From G963676095 sp963676095 (GTDB lineage Bacteria; Bacteroidota; Bacteroidia; Bacteroidales; Prolixibacteraceae), in the NCBI GenBank assembly GCA_963676095.1, contig OY781040.1, positions 2,108,001 through 2,172,000 on the forward strand: a DNA stretch of 64,000 nucleotides, in the 5' to 3' direction. How positions within the stretch are numbered: the stretch's first letter is position 1; each line of letters opens with the position of its first letter. Made by a program: the position numbers and the translations under genes. Of the stretch, positions 9,246-17,117 are shown in pieces. The notes below the pieces were generated by a model. That model made no database searches, was not told the origin of the DNA, and saw only the letters and a program-made list of their open reading frames with translations.

Positions 9246-10160
9246 ATGAGACTTGCAGTTATTGATCTTGGAACAAATACCTGTAACCTGCTTATTGCAG
9301 AAACAGGGCAAAAAAAATATAAGATCCTGTACCAGGGGAAGGAAGGGGTAAAGCTGGGGGAAGGAGGGATCAACAGGAAACTGCTCACTCCTGAAGCATC
9401 CCAGCGGGCCTTATCCGCACTAAAGAAGCACAAGGAAAAAATCGAGTCCTTCCATGCAGAAGAAATCAGGACAATAGCCACTTCTGCTGTCCGCGACGCA
9501 GCCAACAGAGATGAATTTGCCGCTTTTCTTCTAAAAGAAACGGGACTTAACCTGACAATTATTTCCGGGGAGGAAGAAGCAGGGCTTATATTCAAAGGGG
9601 TTAAACTTGCATTTGGAGAAATCCCGGACAATTCACTCATCCTGGATATTGGCGGAGGCAGCAATGAATTTATTCTGACAGACAGAAACGATGTCGTTTG
9701 GAAAAGGAGTTTCCCCCTTGGTATGTCCAGGGTTATAGAACAATTTTCACTATCCGACCCGATTACGAAAACAGAAATCTCTTTTGTTGAAAACTATTTT
9801 AAAGATGGGCTGAAGGATCTGGAAAATAAACTTTCCGGAATAAGCATCGCGCAACTGATCGGGTGCTCCGGAGCTTTCGACACGCTCTCCGACCTTCTGG
9901 AAGGTACCCCACCGGATACGGTTCAACGGACCACAAAAGAGATACCGTTGGACGATTTTGAAGCCGTCTGGCATAAAATAATCCATTCAACTGCCCGGCA
10001 ACGGGAAATGATGACAGGAATGGATCCGCTGCGGGTAGAAATGATCGTCCCATCGTTTATCCTGATCCGGTTTGTCATGGAAAATTTTGGCATTGGTAAA
10101 ATGGTCCAAACCGGTTTTTCATTGCGGGAAGGAGTTTTACAGGAATGGATTAATCGCTAA
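9246..10160 (+). CDS. Ppx/GppA-family exopolyphosphatase / pppGpp phosphohydrolase
   Basis: 304 residues of the ASKHA-fold Ppx/GppA family, which removes terminal phosphate from polyphosphate or pppGpp in the cytoplasm. The start motif AVIDLGTNTCNLLI is the phosphate-1 loop; LDIGGGSNEF near residue 137 is the phosphate-2 loop; IIGSGEE-like ISGEEEAGLI is also present. The length matches the short two-domain form that lacks the C-terminal HD domain of E. coli Ppx. Polyphosphate versus (p)ppGpp preference cannot be read from sequence. The next gene, a response regulator, begins 33 bases downstream and may be cotranscribed. Confidence 0.88.
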   Translation: MRLAVIDLGTNTCNLLIAETGQKKYKILYQGKEGVKLGEGGINRKLLTPEASQRALSALKKHKEKIESFHAEEIRTIATSAVRDAANRDEFAAFLLKETGLNLTIISGEEEAGLIFKGVKLAFGEIPDNSLILDIGGGSNEFILTDRNDVVWKRSFPLGMSRVIEQFSLSDPITKTEISFVENYFKDGLKDLENKLSGISIAQLIGCSGAFDTLSDLLEGTPPDTVQRTTKEIPLDDFEAVWHKIIHSTARQREMMTGMDPLRVEMIVPSFILIRFVMENFGIGKMVQTGFSLREGVLQEWINR

Positions 10161-10193
10161 TTTTGACAACTGAAACTGAAAAATCTGATAGCT

Positions 10194-11357
10194 ATGTCCA
10201 GAATTCTGGTGATCGATGATGAACGCAGTATCCGTAACACACTGAAAGACATCCTGGAGTATGAAAAGTATGATGTAGACCTGGCCGCAGATGGCCCGCA
10301 AGGGCTCGAATTGATTGGGAAAGGCGACTATGATATCATCCTCTGCGACATTAAAATGCCGGGAATGGACGGAATCGAAGTACTTGAAAAAATACAATCT
10401 TTATCCCCGGACACTCCGGTAGTTATGATTTCAGGACATGGCAACATCGATACAGCAGTCGAGTCGATTAAGAAAGGGGCTTATGATTTCATTGAGAAAC
10501 CCCTCGACCTGAACCGTTTGTTAATCACCATCAGGAACGCGATGGACAAGTCGAGCCTGATCTCGGAAACAAAGGTGCTCAAAAAAAAGGTTGACAAAAA
10601 ATACGAGATTATTGGCAGTTCACCTGCTATACAGAAGGTTATAGACATTGCCGACAGGGTTGCCCCGACCGAAGCCAGGGTCCTGATCACAGGGGCCAAC
10701 GGCACAGGGAAAGAGCTGATTGCCCGCCGCCTTCACGAGAAAAGCAACAGGGCAGCAGGGCCTTTTGTCGAAGTAAACTGTGCTGCCATCCCTTCCGAGC
10801 TTATCGAGAGTGAACTATTCGGGCACGAAAAAGGAGCTTTCACCTCCGCACTAAAACAACGGAAAGGTAAGTTTGAACAGGCTGACGGAGGAACCATTTT
10901 CCTTGACGAAATCGGCGACATGAGCTTATCTGCACAGGCCAAGGTACTCAGAGCCCTTCAGGAGAACTTTATATCCCGTGTAGGAGGAGATAAACCGATA
11001 AAAGTAGATGTCAGGGTGGTGGCTGCTACGAATAAAAACCTGAGTGAAGAAATCCATAAAGGCAACTTTCGGGAAGACCTTTATCACCGCTTAAGCGTGA
11101 TCCTGATCCCCGTACCTTCGTTAAACGAAAGGATAGAGGATATTCCGGAGCTTGCCGATTATTTCGTCACCCAGATATGCAACGAATATGGGGTTCCTCT
11201 AAAAACACTGACTGACGAAGCCATCGGAAAGCTAAAAGAAATCCAGTGGACAGGAAACATCAGGGAATTCAGGAATGTCATTGAACGGCTTATTATACTA
11301 TGTGACAAAACAATAACAGGAGCCGATATTGATACGTATTCCGCTCCGCTGCAATAA
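10194..11357 (+). CDS. NtrC-type sigma-54-dependent response regulator without obvious DNA-binding domain
   Basis: 387 residues: receiver domain (about 1-120; acidic pair in VIDDE, phosphoacceptor Asp in LCDIKMPGMDG, Lys in FIEKPLD) and AAA+ sigma-54 activator domain (about 140-370; Walker A GANGTGKE, Walker B GGTIFLDEIG). The loop that contacts sigma-54 reads GAFTSA instead of the usual GAFTGA. The protein ends about 25 residues after the AAA+ domain, so a Fis-type helix-turn-helix is missing or cryptic. No histidine kinase lies next to it. Such regulators may act from solution or on partners; the target genes are unknown. Confidence 0.88.
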   Translation: MSRILVIDDERSIRNTLKDILEYEKYDVDLAADGPQGLELIGKGDYDIILCDIKMPGMDGIEVLEKIQSLSPDTPVVMISGHGNIDTAVESIKKGAYDFIEKPLDLNRLLITIRNAMDKSSLISETKVLKKKVDKKYEIIGSSPAIQKVIDIADRVAPTEARVLITGANGTGKELIARRLHEKSNRAAGPFVEVNCAAIPSELIESELFGHEKGAFTSALKQRKGKFEQADGGTIFLDEIGDMSLSAQAKVLRALQENFISRVGGDKPIKVDVRVVAATNKNLSEEIHKGNFREDLYHRLSVILIPVPSLNERIEDIPELADYFVTQICNEYGVPLKTLTDEAIGKLKEIQWTGNIREFRNVIERLIILCDKTITGADIDTYSAPLQ

Positions 11358-11443
11358 CAGATTGAGCCGGCTCGATCTGATCCTGTCGATACATACAGTA
11401 AACTTACGGTAACTTCCATCTTTTTGACTTTGTTCCCGGAACT

Positions 11444-11474
11444 GGCTTAAGTAAAAAATTAAGCCATTTTTTTT
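11444..11474 (+). terminator. Intrinsic terminator after the sigma-54 regulator
   Basis: GGCTTAA at 11444-11450 pairs with TTAAGCC at 11459-11465, followed by eight T residues. It lies about 90 bases past the regulator stop codon. Confidence 0.75.
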
Positions 11475-11548
11475 AACATGGAAAACATCTTGACCCATTT
11501 ATTGTTATAACTCAACAAAAGACAGGGTATTTTCCTGAAAATAAAAAC

Positions 11549-11655
11549 AAACCTCTGGGTACGGGAAGTTTATTTGTTGTTGTCATGGCGTATTTTTTTA
11601 AACTTTAACTCCGGGAATACCCCGGAGTGGAATCCGTTATTCAGAGGTTTTTTAT
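11549..11655 (+). ncRNA. Candidate structured small RNA with its own terminator
   Basis: AAACCTCTG at 11549-11557 pairs with CAGAGGTTT at 11642-11650, which runs into a T stretch, so the closing stem doubles as a terminator. Inside is a second hairpin, CTCCGGG-AATA-CCCGGAG, at about 11609-11626. The 440-base space between the regulator and coaD holds no ORF. The shape (closing stem, open middle, apical hairpin) recalls regulatory RNAs, but no Rfam family was recognised. It could instead be an untranslated leader or chance pairing. Confidence 0.4.
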
Positions 11656-11767
11656 GCCTTTAACTTTGTAAACATTATCAATTAATAATTGCTCGTTATT
11701 AACTAAAGTTTCACGGCATCCGGATCAATAAAAATCTGCGGTCTGCATATTTCCGGATATTATCTTT

Positions 11768-11775
11768 TATATTTG
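11768..11775 (+). promoter_or_regulatory. -7 promoter element for coaD
   Basis: TATATTTG is an exact match to TAnnTTTG, 22 bases before the coaD ATG, the usual distance for a short 5' leader. The -33 box is not clear. Confidence 0.55.
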
Positions 11776-11797
11776 ACCAGTAAATTAAACAGATCGC

Positions 11798-12280
11798 ATG
11801 GAAAGAGTTGCCATATTTCCGGGATCATTCGATCCGTTCACCATTGGGCATGAGAGTATTGTCCGTCGTGCCTTGCCCATGTTTGACAAAATAATCATCA
11901 TGATTGGGAATAATACCAGCAAACAGTCATTTTTCAGTCTTTCAAAGCGACTGGGCTGGATCAAAGAAGTTTTTGCAGACGAGCCAAAGATAGAGGTAAT
12001 GGAACATGAGGGATTAACTGTCGATTTTTGCAGGAAAGTTGGTGCCGGATATATACTACGCGGACTGAGAACCTCCGCTGATTTTGAGTACGAACGGGCT
12101 ATTGCCCAGATGAATAAAAAGCTATACCCCAAAATAGAAACAGTTTTTCTGCTTACCATGCCAGAGCACACGCCGATAAATTCTTCCATTGTCCGCGACA
12201 TCATCCGGCACGGGGGCGATGCCAGCATGTTCCTGCCAAAAGGTTTAGATATGAAGGAATTTGTAAAGGGAAATGATTAA
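11798..12280 (+). CDS. coaD: Phosphopantetheine adenylyltransferase
   Basis: 160 residues, the normal CoaD length. It transfers AMP from ATP to 4'-phosphopantetheine, the fourth step of coenzyme A synthesis, in the cytoplasm as a hexamer. Visible motifs are the nucleotidyltransferase T/HxGH signature in FPGSFDPFTIGHESI (residues 7-21), the RGLRTSADFEYE block near residue 88, and the ISSxxVR-like INSSIVRDI near residue 127. The start follows a -7 promoter box. The stop overlaps the next gene by 8 bases, implying one transcript with the thioredoxin-fold protein. Confidence 0.95.
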   Translation: MERVAIFPGSFDPFTIGHESIVRRALPMFDKIIIMIGNNTSKQSFFSLSKRLGWIKEVFADEPKIEVMEHEGLTVDFCRKVGAGYILRGLRTSADFEYERAIAQMNKKLYPKIETVFLLTMPEHTPINSSIVRDIIRHGGDASMFLPKGLDMKEFVKGND

Positions 12281-13679
12281 AATATTTCCCTGGGTAATTT
12301 TGTCTCTCCTGTTTTTCCAGGTCCAGGGAATAGCAGGAGAAGCTCGCCTTTTCGGAAAAGCCCCGCAATACGCCGGTTATACACTAGTACTTTATAAAGA
12401 TGCCAATCCGGTAACGGGAGAAAAGGAAAAAGTTTGTGAGTTTCAAATTGAGAAGGACGGAACTTTCAACGCTAAAATTAATTTGGACAAGACGGGCTTA
12501 TACTCAACAGACTTTGATGGCTGGGAAGCACAGATCTATCTTCAGACAGGGAAAAGCTACGAGTTGGTCCTTCCACCTTTGCGTAAGGTAGAAGAATCCG
12601 ACAAAAGGAGCATTTTCTTTCGTCCCGAAACGATCTTCTTCGGCATAAAAAATGCCCCTCCTGACGAACTTAACCGCATGATACAATCATTTGAAGAGAC
12701 TTTTGCCCAAACCGGGAACCGTTTTTTCGACCGGATTTATAAAGGTAAATCAAAAATTGCTGCCGATTCATTAAAAAATATTCTTGCCCGCAAATTTCCT
12801 CCCTCAGGCAATCCCTATTTCGAAGCCTATAAATTTTACAGGCTGGCCTCGGTGGAATATGCATCGCTTCAGGATTACGACAAACACTTTATTAATAGCT
12901 GCTTCATCCGGAGAAGCCCCGATATGTCCGTCACTTCATGTCAGCAGTTGTTTGTACAGATCTTCTCCAACTTTTTCGCGATCCTCTGTAATGATATTGA
13001 CGGTAAAAAATTCCAAGAGATGGTTGTAAAAAGCGACCTGGACGGCATTGTAAATTATTTAATCTCGCAGCGGGGACTGAATGAAAGCCTGAGCCGGCTG
13101 GTCATTCTTAAATCGGTTAACGACACCTTTTATAGTGGCAGACTCCCTCAGAACAGTTTACTCCGGTTGTTAGACAAGATCAACTCTGGAAACTGGCCCC
13201 TCTCTGAAAAAAGGATGGCTGCAGACCTGAAGCGAAAACTTACCTATCTTACCCCCGGAACAAAAGCCCCGGAGGTTAGTTTCTCCGGGTTCGACGGAAA
13301 AAAACACAAACTATCCGAATACCTTGGACAATACATCTATCTTGATTTTACAAGTGTATTGAATCCCTTATGCAGACAATACCTCGACGTTTTCAAAAAA
13401 AACGAGACCTTACTGTCCGGTAATTTACAAATACTGCATCTGATCCCGGGAAACGAATTGTCAAAAAAGGAACTTATCCTGGAGCAAAAATGGCCCGGCT
13501 CCTTTTTCGTGGTCAACGGACCGGATGAAAATAGTTATAAGGTAAGAAGCTTCCCCACAGCATACCTGATTGACCAGGATGGTACACTCAGGTTGTCTCC
13601 CGCTCCCGCTTCGATTAGTGATTTTCTGCGCCAGTTCGACGAGATCAGAAAAAAAGATAAAACAATTCAGGCCAGGTAA
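12273..13679 (+). CDS. Secreted thioredoxin-fold (TlpA/redoxin-like) protein lacking CxxC
   Basis: 468 residues with a signal peptide (residues 1 to about 22, ending at GIAGEA). The N-terminal half resembles the DUF4369-like or carbohydrate-binding-like leader regions of Bacteroidota thioredoxin-like proteins. The C-terminal part (about 325-465; GTKAPEVSFSGFDGKKHKLSEYLGQYIYLDFTS) is a TlpA/redoxin fold. At the active-site position the sequence reads TSVLNPLCRQY, so the CxxC pair is missing and only one Cys is near. It overlaps coaD by 8 bases. Redox activity is therefore doubtful; a binding role is possible. Confidence 0.75.
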   Translation: MIKIFPWVILSLLFFQVQGIAGEARLFGKAPQYAGYTLVLYKDANPVTGEKEKVCEFQIEKDGTFNAKINLDKTGLYSTDFDGWEAQIYLQTGKSYELVLPPLRKVEESDKRSIFFRPETIFFGIKNAPPDELNRMIQSFEETFAQTGNRFFDRIYKGKSKIAADSLKNILARKFPPSGNPYFEAYKFYRLASVEYASLQDYDKHFINSCFIRRSPDMSVTSCQQLFVQIFSNFFAILCNDIDGKKFQEMVVKSDLDGIVNYLISQRGLNESLSRLVILKSVNDTFYSGRLPQNSLLRLLDKINSGNWPLSEKRMAADLKRKLTYLTPGTKAPEVSFSGFDGKKHKLSEYLGQYIYLDFTSVLNPLCRQYLDVFKKNETLLSGNLQILHLIPGNELSKKELILEQKWPGSFFVVNGPDENSYKVRSFPTAYLIDQDGTLRLSPAPASISDFLRQFDEIRKKDKTIQAR

Positions 13680-14293
13680 TAACCAAGCAAGTCTCTCAGG
13701 TTAGAATAAATCGAGGAATAGACTTCCTTCATTTCATCCCTGGCAAACCAACGGACATCCTCAATATCTTCTTCTCTCTGGGGGGTTACCATTCCGTCCC
13801 CGCCATGAAACATTTCAAACCAGAACGTTTCTTTAAGCACCCAGTTGTTTTGCGCCTTAATATAAGGAGAGCGATAAAGGTGCATTGTCGAAGGCAATGT
13901 CCTCAGAATTTTCAATCCATGAATGCCACATTCTTCTTCAACCTCTCTCAGTGCCGCATCCCTGGCCGATTCGTTCTTTTCAATTTTCCCCTTGGGAAGG
14001 TCCCATCTACCCATTCGTTTAATAAATAGCAACTCTTCTTTTCTGTTTATCACAATCCCGCCGGCAGCAGGGATTCGGGTCAAATAATCAAGGAATTCTG
14101 TCCAGAATCCTTTAGAGACCAAACAATTAATTTTAGGCTCTACAACACATTTACTTTTCTCAAGAGAAGCAAGAAGACTGAAAAAGGCACAAACTGTCTG
14201 TATTTCAATATATTGATCAATGTTATCTTTAGATGAATTCTTATTTTCAGACTTTAAGACCAGCTGGTACTCATTAAAAAAAACTTTGTACAT
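13667..14293 (-). CDS. NUDIX hydrolase
   Basis: 208 residues from the ATG at 14293. This start (MYKVFFNEYQLVL) matches the N-terminus usual in Bacteroidota relatives, and the longer reading would run into pyrE. An N-terminal accessory domain of about 65 residues precedes the NUDIX fold. The NUDIX box GKIEKNESARDAALREVEEECGI fits Gx5Ex7REUxEExGU near residues 108-130, so Mg-dependent cleavage of a nucleoside diphosphate-linked substrate is expected. It is divergent from pyrE and converges on the previous gene with a 13-base overlap. Substrate unknown. Confidence 0.87.
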   Translation of the reverse strand: MYKVFFNEYQLVLKSENKNSSKDNIDQYIEIQTVCAFFSLLASLEKSKCVVEPKINCLVSKGFWTEFLDYLTRIPAAGGIVINRKEELLFIKRMGRWDLPKGKIEKNESARDAALREVEEECGIHGLKILRTLPSTMHLYRSPYIKAQNNWVLKETFWFEMFHGGDGMVTPQREEDIEDVRWFARDEMKEVYSSIYSNLRDLLGYYLA

Positions 14294-14296
14294 TTG
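14289..14296 (+). promoter_or_regulatory. -7 promoter element for pyrE
   Basis: TACATTTG, exact TAnnTTTG, 31 bases before the pyrE ATG and overlapping the start codon of the divergent NUDIX gene, so the two genes may share control. Confidence 0.5.
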
Positions 14297-14326
14297 TGTT
14301 GAATTCTGTATTAAACATTTAACATT

Positions 14327-14959
14327 ATGCAAGACATCCAATTGGAAGTAACGAAGAAACTCGTACAAATTAACACAATAAAAATTCAACCTTCAAACCC
14401 TTTTACATGGGCTTCAGGCTGGAAGGCTCCGATTTATTGCGACAACCGGAAATTGTTGTCTTATCCAGAGGCACGAACGTTTGTTCGTGACCAATTTGTG
14501 AGACTAATCAAAGAAAAGTATCCGCAGGCTGAAGTTATTGCCGGTGTGGCTACCGGAGCTATCGCACACGGTATCCTTATTGCCCAGGAACTTGGGTTAC
14601 CGTTTATATATGTCCGCTCTACGCCCAAAGATCATGGATTGGAAAACCTGATTGAAGGAGACTTGAAAGCAGGACAAAAGGTAGTCGTTATTGAAGATCT
14701 GGTTTCCACCGGTGTGAGCAGTCTGAAAACAGCGGAAGCAATCACTAATTTTGGAGGGGACGTACTGGGAATGCTCGCCATTTTTACATACAATTTTCCT
14801 GTCGCAAAGGAAAATTTTGCAAAAGCAGGCATCGAACTTACAACCCTGAGCCGTTACCAGGTACTACTTGATGTAGCGCTGGCGTCCGGCGACATTAAAG
14901 AATCTCAGATTGAATCGCTTAACCAGTGGCGTGAAGATCCGGAAAATTGGGGTAAATAA
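14327..14959 (+). CDS. pyrE: Orotate phosphoribosyltransferase
   Basis: 210 residues, cytoplasmic; it joins orotate and PRPP to give OMP, the fifth step of pyrimidine synthesis. The PRPP-binding motif VVVIEDLVSTGVSS is at about residues 122-135, and the catalytic loop lysine region YVRSTPKDHGLENLIEG is at about 95-111. FTWASGWKAPIYCDNRKLLSYP near the N-terminus is the family signature. It starts 33 bases from the divergent NUDIX start and ends before a strong terminator, so it is probably monocistronic. Confidence 0.95.
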   Translation: MQDIQLEVTKKLVQINTIKIQPSNPFTWASGWKAPIYCDNRKLLSYPEARTFVRDQFVRLIKEKYPQAEVIAGVATGAIAHGILIAQELGLPFIYVRSTPKDHGLENLIEGDLKAGQKVVVIEDLVSTGVSSLKTAEAITNFGGDVLGMLAIFTYNFPVAKENFAKAGIELTTLSRYQVLLDVALASGDIKESQIESLNQWREDPENWGK

Positions 14960-14981
14960 TTTTAATTTTCAGATAAAAGGA

Positions 14982-15018
14982 TGTCCTGAAGGCGGAAACT
15001 TCAGGACATTTTCATTTT
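14982..15018 (+). terminator. Intrinsic terminator after pyrE
   Basis: TGTCCTGAAG (14982-14991) and CTTCAGGACA (14999-15008) form a perfect 10-bp stem with a 7-base loop, followed by TTTTCATTTTT. Confidence 0.9.
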
Positions 15019-15166
15019 TACGGGCTACCAAAAAAATGGTGAACGCCTTATTTATACCACTGATTATCAGAGATGCACTCCATGTACAACAAAACAATTG
15101 AATATTCTATTAATTTGCCGCTTTTCATTAACTTTGGGCGCGGATCAAAAATGAAAAGAGAAAGCC

Positions 15167-15616
15167 ATGAGCATTGAGAAATACGTTAGTGAAATAAAAT
15201 ATATTGATCAAAACCAAGATCTCGTATACAATTACCTTTCTGATTTCGAAAATTTATCACAATACGTCAACGAAGGGTTACTTTCAACGATCAATGAAAA
15301 AATTCCCCAGATAAAAATCAATAATTTCGAATCGGATCACGATTCATGCAGGTTTAAAGTTTCAGGGCTCGGACAGGCCGAGATCCGGATTATCGAACGG
15401 GACCCGGCTAAATTGGTAAAATTTGGCAGCTCAGGGGGATTGCCTGTAGGGATTACCTTCTGGATACAGTTACTCCCGGTTTCGCCGTACCAAACGAAAA
15501 TGAAACTCACACTGCACGCCGAAATGAGTATGATGGTAAAAATGATGATCAATAAGAAACTTGAGGAGGGTATTAATCAGCTTGCAGACGTTTTTTGTAA
15601 GCTTCCGTACCGCTAA
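15167..15616 (+). CDS. SRPBCC (START-like) family protein
   Basis: 149 residues with the SRPBCC/polyketide-cyclase-like pattern: an N-terminal beta strand, the IDQNQDLVYNYLSDFENLSQYV helix-grip start, a run of strands, and a long C-terminal helix (MVKMMINKKLEEGINQLADVF). These proteins hold small hydrophobic ligands; no catalytic residues are visible. A TAACTTTG -7-like box lies at 15129-15136. It is a single gene with no informative neighbours. Function unknown. Confidence 0.75.
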   Translation: MSIEKYVSEIKYIDQNQDLVYNYLSDFENLSQYVNEGLLSTINEKIPQIKINNFESDHDSCRFKVSGLGQAEIRIIERDPAKLVKFGSSGGLPVGITFWIQLLPVSPYQTKMKLTLHAEMSMMVKMMINKKLEEGINQLADVFCKLPYR

Positions 15617-15721
15617 GGCCTCATTCAGATTGATCAAATTCGCCTTATTATTTGTTGTCTTATTCGGAAGTGAAACAACTTCTGTACTTATTTAACGTTA
15701 TAATCTTTAACAGACAAAAGG

Positions 15722-16432
15722 GTGAAGATATATAAACAAGAAGATAAAATGAGTTCCCTTATCATGTGGAATTACAACCTCCTGCCTGTAGTCAACCGGT
15801 TTGGCATCAACCTGGGATTCAAAGAAAAAACGATAGGAGAAATATGCAGGGAACAAAACATCAACACAGATTTTTTCCTGGCTATTGTGAACACCTATAG
15901 CGACGAAAGCTATTTTACCCACTCCGATTTGTTTTCTTTCTCTCCGTTGTTAATAATCGATTACCTGAAAATCACACACAGGTATTATATCGGTTATGTA
16001 CTTCCCAAAATAGAAACTCTGTTGAACCAGGTTCTCAAAAGCTGCGAGAAAGACTGTTCCAGTCTGAAAATGATCAGTTCGTTTTACCAAAAATATAAAA
16101 CCGAACTCCTCCTCCATTTCCAGGTTGAGGATGAAAAGGTTTTTCCCTACATCATTGGCCTTTATACAAATGGCAAGCTGAGCGGGGCGGGAACTTCGGT
16201 TGAGGTCTTTGAAAATGAACATTCTAATGTCGAAGTTAAGCTGAGCGACCTAAAAAACCTGATTATAAAGTACCTGGAACCCAGTTACGACAATAATGCG
16301 ATGAACGAATTTCTGTTTGCACTTTTCCAGTTTGAAAAAGACCTTTATGACCATGCCCGCATCGAGGATAATATACTGATTGTTCAGGTTATAAAATATG
16401 AAAAAGAACTTCAGCAGATAAACCGGCCATAA
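15722..16432 (+). CDS. Hemerythrin HHE-domain protein (RIC/YtfE-like)
   Basis: 236 residues from a GTG at 15722; an ATG nine codons in (MSSLIMWNY) is an alternative start. The N-terminal part resembles the short helical domain of RIC proteins (FGINLGFKEKTIGEICREQNIN). The hemerythrin part carries the iron-ligand pattern: His in LKITHRYYI, HFQVEDEKVFP, the ENEHSNVE block and YDHARIEDNIL. RIC-type di-iron proteins repair Fe-S clusters after nitric oxide or oxidative damage in the cytoplasm. A LuxR-type regulator follows 80 bases downstream on the same strand, suggesting a linked stress response. Confidence 0.82.
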   Translation: MKIYKQEDKMSSLIMWNYNLLPVVNRFGINLGFKEKTIGEICREQNINTDFFLAIVNTYSDESYFTHSDLFSFSPLLIIDYLKITHRYYIGYVLPKIETLLNQVLKSCEKDCSSLKMISSFYQKYKTELLLHFQVEDEKVFPYIIGLYTNGKLSGAGTSVEVFENEHSNVEVKLSDLKNLIIKYLEPSYDNNAMNEFLFALFQFEKDLYDHARIEDNILIVQVIKYEKELQQINRP

Positions 16433-16511
16433 CAAATCGTGTACGCTCGCTGGAAAGCTGGTCGGTCTAATGAAACAAATATTAAATCTATGAAAGGGTT
16501 ACGATAGTACA

Positions 16512-17117
16512 ATGGAAGAAAATGTTTTCATCATCCACTCATCCGAAATTATCAGAAAGGGGCTGGCCTGGATCCTCCAGGAATACTTTAATATGGAAAT
16601 TACCCAGCTGAGTTCAGCACGAGATCTGGGATCGTTCTCGGAAATCAGTAACTCTTTGATCATTATTATCATGGAGGATGGAGACTACATCCCTGCCGAT
16701 GTTGAGGAAAAACTAAACAGAAATAACAGTCTTTTTATTGTTCTTTTCACAAAAGAAGGAAAAACAGCTACAGAGCTAAACGGAGGACCGGAATTCCAGC
16801 TGAACGAATTATCTTCGTCACTTCAAATTCAAAAACTGATACAGGTAATCCGTAAATCGGCGAGCAAGCAAAAAAACAACCTGCCGGAAAACGGAGAGCT
16901 GACATTGCGGGAAAAAGACGTCATCCGCCTTATCGCTTTGGGGTATTCAAACAAAGAGATTGCAGATAAACTGAACATCAGCATTCACACGGCAATTTCT
17001 CACCGCAAAAACATCACCGAAAAATTGAGCATTAAATCAATCTCGGGACTTACCGTTTATGCCATCATGAACAATTTGATCGATATAAAAGACATCAATC
17101 CTGAAGAGCTTATTTAG
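16512..17117 (+). CDS. LuxR/NarL-type regulator with degenerate receiver
   Basis: 201 residues. The C-terminal LuxR helix-turn-helix is clear at about residues 128-190 (LTLREKDVIRLIALGYSNKEIADKLNISIHTAISHRKNI). The N-terminal part has the length and predicted strands of a receiver, but the acidic pocket and phosphoacceptor are not recognisable: IIIIMEDGDYI stands where a conserved Asp is expected. Control by phosphorylation is therefore doubtful. Its place just after the hemerythrin gene suggests it controls that gene or a nitrosative-stress response; this is inference. Its end overlaps the convergent S41 protease gene by 8 bases. Confidence 0.82.
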   Translation: MEENVFIIHSSEIIRKGLAWILQEYFNMEITQLSSARDLGSFSEISNSLIIIIMEDGDYIPADVEEKLNRNNSLFIVLFTKEGKTATELNGGPEFQLNELSSSLQIQKLIQVIRKSASKQKNNLPENGELTLREKDVIRLIALGYSNKEIADKLNISIHTAISHRKNITEKLSIKSISGLTVYAIMNNLIDIKDINPEELI

